DNA from: Chinchilla lanigera
Taxonomy: Eukaryota; Chordata; Mammalia; Rodentia; Chinchillidae
Length of the DNA: 64,000 nt
Reading direction: 5' to 3'
Assembly: GCF_000276665.1 (NCBI RefSeq)
Contig: NW_004955484.1
Coordinates: 8,090,334-8,154,333, forward strand
The position numbers and the translations under genes are program-made. The number at the start of each line of letters is the position of its first letter. Position 1 is the first letter of the stretch. Of this stretch, positions 56,391-64,000 are shown piece by piece. The notes beneath the pieces are model-generated. The model was given only the letters and a program-made list of their open reading frames with translations, made no database searches and was not told the DNA's origin.

Positions 56391-58162
56391 GAGTGAAGCA
56401 GGAGAGCCAGCTTGCTCACGGGTGACTGCAGGGCCCTGCATGAGTCAACAGACTGAGAACCCAGGGATCAATGGAGCTGGCTAGACCAGAGGGACCAGTG
56501 ACCAGACTGACAGGCTTGCTCCCAGAGGACTCACTTCTGATGTCACTAGGAGGAGGGAGAACTTTTATCAATAGAACTGTGGGTGCTTATCATGTAAATA
56601 TTTCACTGCACAGGGCTGCAGGGACAATTCTGTGAAATTCTGGGAGCGATACTGGGACATCTATTTATGCCAGGCCATGGAATGGGGCAAAGTAGACAAG
56701 GCACAGCTAGTCCCTGCCCTGCAGAGGCACACCTGGTGGATTCAGGTCACCACAAAACCAGGACAAAAACAATGGGACCCTGTCACCAGCAGTGGGAGCA
56801 GCCCCTTATCATCCCATCGTTACTGCCAGCCTCTCTTTGCAGTCCCGAGGTGTCCTCCGGAGCTGTGAGGTGTACCAGACACTTCTCTTTTATAAACAGA
56901 TGACTTGTGACAAATCAATCCAAACATGCATGTTTCCACCTTAGACACTAAGACTTAGAGGGAAGAGTCCCGCCCACGTTTTCCTTATGAAGTTGGTACC
57001 TCGGACAAAATGTTCTTCTCCCTTGAGGATTCTTTTTAGTAAAAGGAATAAATTTTTTTTCTTTACTAAAAAAAAGATCTGTTGCTGCAGATTTTTGAAA
57101 ACTGCAGGTTTAATATCCAGAACTGCTTTCATCTCTATGCTCAATTCCAGAGGCAAGAGCTATCGCCAGCCTCTAGCTGGGTGTAGTGCCATGTCCCGGT
57201 GGACTATCCAGCAACAATTGAGACTTTTTTGGGGGCCTCACTGGGACACCACACACATCTGCTAGCTTCTTTGGCCAAGAGGCTGCCTTGGAATGGCTAC
57301 TCAGCAAGCACTACTGGCTGTCCTGGCCACCCTTGGGTCCCTTCTTGGCCTCTGGAAAGGGTTCTCTCTTCTTGTGGCCAAGAGATCAGTTCTAATAAGG
57401 CTCACTGGCAGATGTCAGGCCTTCTAAAAGACATCACCCCAGAACTAGCTTGCTTTGGGGCACTGCTGTGAGTTCCACCACAATTCCCTTTCCAGCCAAA
57501 AGCAGCCTCCTGGTGGGGCCTCTACTCCCTACTTTCTTCCTGTCTCAGTTATGGGGACTTTGGTCTCCGTGAGGAACTGGCCAACATCTCCACATAGGGC
57601 AACCAACTGTCCTGCTTTGTGTAGGTCTGATGTTCAGTGCTAAAACTGAGGCTGCTGATCACACTATTTCCATACCTCAGAATTTGGAGACATCTCAAGC
57701 ATCCCCAGAGAGAAAAAAGTCTCTCCCTGGCCTGGTACAAAAGCTAGTCTTGTTTCTGGGTTAATTTCTTCTGGAACACTTATCTAGAGGAAATATTCAG
57801 AGGCAGCTGACCCCAATCAGAATAACCTCAGATAGTCGGAGAGGGATGCAAGGCCCAAAGAGTGGAGAGCTTTACCCTTGAGACCAGTCCCTGCCGACAT
57901 GACAGCTGAAAGGAAGCAGTCCTCTGTTAATGGAGAGGGTGTGTGCCTTGGCCAGGGAAATGCCCAGGAATGACAGGACAAAACAGAGCCACTCCTGAGC
58001 ATCTTCTGTGTACCTTGCTACACTGGGGCACACAAGTAAGGGAGCGAGGTTGGCAAGATCAAATCCTTGAGGATTTACAGCCCCCAGACCTTGTGGAGGA
58101 ATCTTCATTATATCTTATGGACACCTGGCTCAGCTAAAAGTCTGAATGTTGGGGTGAGTCTT
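56391..58162. other. no gene seen
   Basis: Unique-looking DNA. An A/T inverted region near 57040-57080 (aaattttttttctttac and its near complement) could form a short hairpin. Confidence 0.3.
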
Positions 58163-58781
58163 TGTGGTGGACTAGTTAATGGTCAGTTTGAGCAGGAACC
58201 CCCAGCTGAACTGAGTCAGCGTGGTTCTGGGCTGGAAGACCTACCTGAGGATTGCTGCTGGAATGAAGTAAGAAGAGAACAGGAGGGCACAATTACATGC
58301 TGTTGATTTCCCTGGAGAAGCTTGCCTGGGCTGGCTTTCCTGATACAACTCCCCCGTTGTCATCATTGGAGGAGCTCCGGTCCTCACTGTCGGGGGTGGC
58401 TGCTGTCCTCTTCGGGGGAGCTCTGGTCTTTGCCTTGGGCATCACTTCCTGGCTCCAGTGCAGATCCCTCAGCCTATGCACAGATCCTTCACACTGCTGG
58501 TGCAGAATTTCTAGCTTCCACCACTGGCCTTTGGGCCTTCCCAGTGCAGATTCTTGATACGGACTTGCATGAGACATTGCCGTGGGCTCTAGGCCTTCAG
58601 CTGGACTCGTGGGGGCATTGCCATGGGATCCAGGCCTTCAGCTGCTTCTTCAGGTCTCCAGCACACAGACAGATCTCTTGCACACCTCTCCATTTGACTC
58701 TTTTGAGGAATATTATAAAATAACCCTATAAATTGCATGTCCTGTATTAAATCTATTTCCTTGCAAGCCCTGACTCTAACA
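58163..58781 (+). mobile_element. unclassified LTR-like element, copy 3
   Basis: Starts tgtggtggactagttaatgg and ends gccctgactctaaca. Flanking pentamers gtctt / gtcct are a probable 5-base target duplication. It shares with copy 1 the 'ctccagtgcagatccctcag' block, the 'ggccttcagctggact' subrepeats and the ATTAAA near 58746. Confidence 0.65.
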
Positions 58782-58895
58782 GTCCTATAAAGAGGGGCTA
58801 AAACCTAGAGTCCACCCACCCACCAGGAGAAGCAGCCTTTTGCACCTCTTCCAGGGAAACACTTTTCTGGGTATGGCCTCTGGTCTTCCATGGCA

Positions 58896-59066
58896 CTTTT
58901 TTTTTTTTTTTTTTTTTTTGGTCTTTTTGAGACAGGGTCTCTCTTTGCAGTTCAGGCTGGCCTTGAGCTCACTTTGTAGCCCAGGCTGGCCTCAAACTCA
59001 CAATGATCCTCCTGCCTCAGCCTCCTGAGTGCTGGGATTACAGGCGTGCTCTACCACGCCTGGCTT
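58896..59066 (-). mobile_element. B1-like SINE, young
   Basis: Long T tract, 'tttgagacagggtctctctt', 'ggccttgagctcactttgta', 'gtgctgggattacaggcgtg'. Full length and little diverged. Confidence 0.94.
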
Positions 59067-60429
59067 CCAAGGCACATTTATCACCAGGTCTGCATCCTAA
59101 CCTCAAAGATACAAGAATATCAGCTGTTTTGTGGTTTGCACACATGCATACATGCACACGCACACAGGTTAAGATTTCCTACAAGCAAAATAAGTCCCAG
59201 CAGCAAGTAAAATATCAGCAAGGTACAAATGAGGTTCCCAATTCTCCCTGGAGAGGCTGTTTTGCTAGAAAAACATGTTCAGCAGAGAATGCACATGTGG
59301 TACTGCCTTCAAGATGACCTTACTAGGCACTGGGAAGTGGCCCCTGAATAAATCTCAGAGGCTTTGGTGGGAAGCATTCCCAGAATCACTCATGTTCATC
59401 TTCTTTGTTTGATGAACGAACAACAGAGGCCTAGAGAGGCCGAAGGGCTGCCCAGGAAGCCATTAAAGCAGATGGGACAGAGTATATAATGTCCAGGCAT
59501 GAAATGGAGTTAGGGAAAAGACTCATAGTGTCAGCTGACACTGATGGAACTTGGATGAACCACCTGCACCGGGCTAAATGCTTTATGGCCCCTGTCTAAT
59601 TTACTGGAAGACCAACCCCCCCAGTTTATGCAGGACTGAGGGGTTTGCTCAGATACAAGCGTCTCAGTGCAAAAAAGGGGAGTCCCGAACAGGAACAAGT
59701 TCTTTCCCCTACATTGAATCCTCTTGAAACCTTTTGAAATAGAGACTATTTCTGCTTCCATTTTAATGATAGGAAAACAGGTTTAAATATTTTCTTTCTT
59801 TGTTTAAGGTCTCAGAGCCTTTAGGCAATAGAGGCAGCATGGAGACCCAGAAAAGTGAACTGTGATAACAGGAAACTTCCCTAAAAGATAAGAAATCTTG
59901 CAAAACTTGACTTGGGAGGATCGTGTTTATTTGGGAAAGCTTTTTTCCCCAGGGGAAGAGGATCTAGGGTGCTCATCAGATTTTTTTAAAAGAGGCCAGG
60001 GCCCCATCCAAGCCAACAAAAAGCTCAGGGGTGGCATTGCAAAGGCAGCAGTGCTGGGCTCACTTCCTTTTACTCTGAAGTCGAAAGTGCTTAGCTGTGA
60101 GATCAAAACTGGGCACAACCCCAGGAAAGCCTGTGGAGGATGGGGCTGCGCAGAGGTGGGGAAGGTCCTGCAGAGTTGTGAAATTGCCTACCCTGGAAGT
60201 GTTTCTGAAGGGGCGGGTCCCCCCAGTCAGCTGCTATGACTCATATTTGATCTTCATGAAGCTCTTGGGATGTGATATTTTGGGGACCCAGATTTGGGGA
60301 GGCAGGAAGAAGCTCCAAGATTCACCAGCTCAGTGAGGCCACTTCCTTCCACCAGCTTTGGTCAACGACAGCAGAGGCTCTGGAGCTTCACTGAGAAAGA
60401 CTTCCCTAAAATTGACCACATAAGCCAAT
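59067..60429. other. no gene seen; weak MIR-like pieces
   Basis: Short MIR-like traces near 59385-59480 and 59560-59760. A 113-codon frame (59898-60239, +) lacks features. Confidence 0.3.
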
Positions 60430-60665
60430 ATTCCCTGGGTGCTGACCACTTGAAGCCCTGTGCTAAGTTCTCCACATGGAAGAACTCACTCATTTCTCAT
60501 GTTAGCCCTGGGAGGTAGGTACTGTTAGCATTTCCATTTGACAGGGTACAGAGGCTTTCCAATGGCACAGGCGGGCCAAAGACATTCAGCTAGTAAGAGC
60601 TCACTCTGGGGATTTGAACCCAGGCAGTCTGATGCCAGCTGCCCATCTATCAAACCCTTAGCCAC
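60430..60665 (-). mobile_element. MIR
   Basis: Reverse MIR in good order: 'gccctgtgctaagttctcca', 'ctgggaggtaggtactgtta', 'cagctagtaagagctcactc', 'gatttgaacccaggcagtct', 'cttagccact'. Confidence 0.85.
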
Positions 60666-61427
60666 TTGTTTCTTCAGCTATTTCCATCTCTGTGGCCTGT
60701 TGACTACTCCTGCTCCTGTCAGGTCCCAAGGGGAGCTCTGAATGTCCCTCCTCCTACTTGATACTTACCCTGTCTGTGGATCCCCCCTGGGGACATTAAA
60801 ACCATCAACATGATGACAGAGATCATCATCCCTTCCTTAAGGACAGAAACTGAGAGGAGAGAGAGAGAGAGAGAGAGTCCTTCTCACTCCTCACCTTTGT
60901 GCACCCCCTTCCAGCAGACAAGATTAAAGGGGCTATATCTATTCAGCTGTACAGGGAAACAGAGAACTTTGCCTACAGGAAAAAAAGAAAGAAAGAAAGA
61001 AAGTCCTGGCCCTGGTGTATGGATTCAGTTTGACATGACTGTAGCCATCTTGAATTGTAGCTGATATGATTGCCCCAGAATAACTTTAGTCAAGTTTTCC
61101 TGCATAGCTTCCCAGCAAACTAAAATTAGATAAAACCACTAGAACCACATGTGAAGCTTTATAACGGGACCCTGACTCCAGGATTGTGCCTGACTCTGAT
61201 AGTAGTTTAAGATAAACCAGGTATAGCCCAGCTAGAATGATAGCACATGATAAGTAGATGCTCTAACAGTCCAGGCAAAAGATAATGGCTGGTTTTCCTT
61301 GGATGGGAGCTGTGGAGGACAAGGCAGCTGGCTGGGTCGACATACTCGATATGAAGGGCAATGAAAAGAGTCTAGTTGAACCGATGTGCAAGGATCCTCG
61401 CTCGTGTCCCAACCCCTATACGTGGTT
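60666..61427. other. no gene; simple repeats
   Basis: (GA)n at 60853-60877 and (AAAG)n at about 60980-61003. 61040-61270 has an LTR-like look but no defined ends. Confidence 0.4.
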
Positions 61428-61768
61428 CTGTATTAGCCACTTTTCTGTGGCTGGGACACAGTGTCCAGCATTCACGACTTCAAGGAGAGGCTTAATTCAG
61501 CTCACAGTTAAACAGGGGCTCCGCTGGCTCCGGGTGCAGAAATATCTTTGCAGAAGGGTAGAGCAGGGCTGCTTAGCTCATAGTAGCTGGGAAGCAGAAC
61601 AGGGGGACACCACCAGAGAACAAAGGGCAAGGGACCAGATGCAGACCCCAAGGTCACATCTCTGTGACCCACCCAGACACACCTAGACACCCCCAAAATT
61701 GTGCTTTACTAATTGTCTGGCAACTCCAAGCCAATCAAGTTGATACAAATTAAGCTTAACCACCACAA
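61428..61768 (-). mobile_element. MaLR-type LTR
   Basis: 'tagccacttttctgtggctg', 'gacttcaaggagaggcttaa', 'ttcagctcacagtt' and, at the far end, 'caagttgatacaaattaagc' and 'ttaaccaccaca' mirror the element at 43351-43644 in reverse. Confidence 0.65.
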
Positions 61769-61899
61769 CCCCTGTCCCAGACCCAAATATGTGGATCCAG
61801 CTGGTCTTGCTGTCACCGAGGATTAAGATGCTGTCTGCAAGCCTTCCCATAAGTTGCATTCTGTGCCATCTTAGGTCATCTGCCTCTTTCTTTGGTCTC

Positions 61900-62783
61900 A
61901 TAGCACCTTGAAGGGACCGGTCCTCATATACTAGGAAAGGGAATGGAAAGGTCTGTTCTACTTCATCCAAGGTGCAGACCCACAGTTTGTGCTGATGAAG
62001 GCCTGGCCCGCTGGAGACTATGACCATGGTGGTGACGAATGGGGCCAGGAGATCCAGCTCACTGAACAAAAACTAAACCCCAAACCCAAATTCTTTGATC
62101 TGTGTGGTGACCTTATCCATGCCATGCCAGGGTCCTGCTGGCCCAAGGAACAGACTGAGGACCTGCAACGGGTGCTCAAAGACCTTGACAGAGAGATCCC
62201 ACTGGTCCTTGTCAGTGGCAACCATGACCTGGGTAACATCCGCACAGCTGAGACCATTGAGGAGTTCCACCAGACGTGGAGAGATGACTCCTGTGGCTTC
62301 TGGGGTGGGGGTGTCCTGTTCCTGGGGTTCAACTCTCAATTCTAGCATGATGCTTCCTAGTGCCTGGCCCTGAAGCAGGCCCAGGACTGCTGGCTGGGCC
62401 AGCAGCTGAGCATCACGGGACAGCGGAAGTGCTGGCACACCATCGTCTTCCAGTGTATCTCGCTGTTCATGCATAGTACCTGTGATGATGACGACTACTT
62501 CAGCCTCACCAAAGCTGTGTGTATGGAGTTGGCGGACAAGCTCACCAGTGCAGGTAACAGAGTTGTGTTCTCAGACCACTACCACAGGAATGCTGGGGGC
62601 ATCTTCCAGAACCTGGACATGGTGGTGTCATCTGCCATTGGATGCCAGTTGGGCAAAGACACCCATGGGCTCTGAGTTGTGGTTATCACCACTGAGAAAG
62701 TTGTTCATCGGTACTACAGTTCAGATGAGCTAAGCAAGACAGGAATAGAAGATGATCTAATGGAGCTGAAGAAGAAGGAATGA
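61900..62783 (+). pseudogene. processed pseudogene of CPPED1
   Basis: One continuous frame reads ...[16 protein letters not shown], then [44 protein letters not shown] and IEDDLMELKKKE before TGA (62781-62783). This matches CPPED1, a calcineurin-like cytosolic metallophosphatase reported to act on AKT1. There are no introns, so it is a retrocopy. Disablements: in-frame TAG at 61932-61934, TAG 62343-62345, TAG 62358-62360 and TGA 62673-62675. There is also a seven-codon deletion after LTEQ, and the usual G-H-x-H motif reads SDHYH. The frame itself never shifts. GDLIHA and GNHD motifs are kept. The parental N-terminus is degraded. Confidence 0.88.
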
Positions 62784-63847
62784 GTGCCTTTGTGATCTGC
62801 TCCCTTTTCACTTCCAGTTTTTTATTTTGCCAGAAACAGCAGCAGCACACAACTCTTTGGTGCAATGTAAGCATAGACCAGGAAGTTCTATGAATTTACA
62901 TCCTTTTGCGTAAATCCTATGCTAAATTGTATTGACAAAAGAACTGCCACACAAAAGGACTGGAAATAATTTTCTAATTATTACGATATTAGACTATCTC
63001 TGCATAAATATTTGAGAAAATTCTCCTAATGGTGCATTTCTCAACTCTGCTTTCAAATTAGATTGTTTCTGACAGCATATGATCAATGTCTCCCTATTGA
63101 CCTCAGTCCCAGCTTGATATCCAAGTGTGATCTTTGATAATTTCTTGAACACACTGTATCTGATTATATTAAATTGTGGTCATGACTCCCAAAATATTAG
63201 CAAAACAAAGGTCATCTCCTTTCCTTTTTAGCAAAACAAACAGCTGTCTCTTGCTCTCTTAGCAGAGTCATTTAGACCTGTTTTAACAAAGAGCCAAGTA
63301 TCTACCATTGGCTGTTAAATTCTGAAGTATCCATTATTGCCAATGCTGGGAACAGAATACACTTGATACAAGTCAGAACTTGAAATTGCCTTCCTGACAA
63401 CTACAAAAGTTATCTTTGCATAAAAGTTGGCTGTTTATGAAAATCTCACCCAGAAGATTGTAATCAAGGCCCTAAGGTGGTGTGGAAAGTCGTTCTCAGT
63501 CCGGTTTTCTCATCTGCAGTTTTCTGGTGCTAGGGTCAGTCGACAGTGGGATTCTCATGGAGTCGGAATGCAGCCTCAAAATGTCACCCGCTTCAACAAA
63601 AAAAGTGGGAAATGATGAAGACTTCTCAACAAAAACAAAGCAGAAATTCTAGTGGGGCCAGAACAGGCTTTCAGACACACTAACTTGACACCAAGTATGG
63701 TTAAATGCACAAGTACCGTATCCCTTGGCAGAATAGCATCTGTTATTTAAAGCCAGCATCAGTTTTATATACTATGCTTTGCTGCATCTCCTTAACAGCT
63801 CCTGACCCCAGTGTGCTTTTACCCATGTAGTTTGTTTGCATGCTTGC
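62784..63847. other. probable 3' UTR of the CPPED1 retrocopy; no gene
   Basis: AT-rich DNA following the pseudogene stop in the same orientation. No SINE before 63848. I cannot locate the retrocopy's poly(A) tail or target duplication. Confidence 0.4.
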
Positions 63848-64000
63848 TTGCTTATTCCTTTTGTGAGGATTAAACCCAGGAATACTGAGCTACGTTCCTA
63901 GCCCTTTTATTTGACAAGTTCTCACTAAATTACCCAGCGTGGCCTTGGGCTTGCAATTCTCCTACCTCAGTCTCCCAAGTAGCTGGGATTACAGATTGCA
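63848..64000 (-). mobile_element. old ID-like then B1-like SINE, cut by window end
   Basis: 63848-63904: 'gaggattaaacccaggaata' and 'gagctacgttcctagccc'. 63905-64000: 'cagtctcccaagtagctggg' and 'attacagattgca'. Confidence 0.65.

Noticed and set aside
61989..62345. Functional phosphoesterase gene
   Set aside because: Lack of introns, several in-frame stops, a deletion and a missing N-terminus show a processed pseudogene.

Overview
This window is mammalian nuclear DNA, almost certainly from a rodent. It is dense in two SINE families: tRNA-Ala/ID-like elements (start ggggctggggatttagctca, end ggtaccgg plus an A-rich tail) and B1-like 7SL elements with the rodent-type internal duplication. I see no muroid B2 or B4 signature. 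The ID consensus ending in ggtaccgg suggests a non-muroid, perhaps castorimorph (beaver-like), rodent. That species guess is inference, not proof.

The one well-supported protein-coding locus lies on the minus strand from about 31.8 kb down to 17.05 kb. It is a KRAB C2H2 zinc-finger gene with a CpG-island promoter (about 31.1-31.86 kb), a canonical 127-nt KRAB-A exon (25085-25211), a 96-nt KRAB-B exon (23960-24055) and a 1661-nt terminal exon (17053-18713). The splice phases agree (0, 1, 1) and the three exons sum to 628 codons including the stop. The start codon is unresolved: either an in-frame ATG just upstream of KRAB-A, or a short exon that may lie in the 561-base assembly gap (30039-30599). 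Such proteins normally bind specific DNA through the fingers and recruit TRIM28/KAP1 through KRAB to silence chromatin, often at transposable elements.

Left of the gene (1-17 kb): a degenerate TAGTTA-rich tandem array whose motif orientation flips near 1.15 kb, two copies of an unclassified LTR-like element, a small GC-rich promoter-like stretch near 5.96 kb with tandem ETS sites, an ancient 1.4-kb mammalian repeat, L1 and MIR remnants and many SINEs. No coding gene is recognisable there.

Right of the gene (32-64 kb): mostly noncoding DNA with L1, MaLR-type LTR, MIR, B1 and ID repeats. Three GC-rich stretches look regulatory: 39.4-40.3 kb (RFX X-box-like palindrome, CCAAT box and a strong CTCF-like site), 44.8-45.7 kb (second X-box-like site and possible first exons) and 52.6-53.1 kb (possible exon). 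An inverted duplication has arms at 45902-46321 and 47015-47336. Near the right end lies a processed pseudogene of CPPED1, with one reading frame kept apart from internal stops.

I found no bacterial-type system, CRISPR array or intact autonomous transposon. The most interesting non-standard items are the orientation-flipping array, the inverted duplication, the unclassified LTR-like family, the divergent CpG promoter, and the zinc-finger gene with two decayed fingers.
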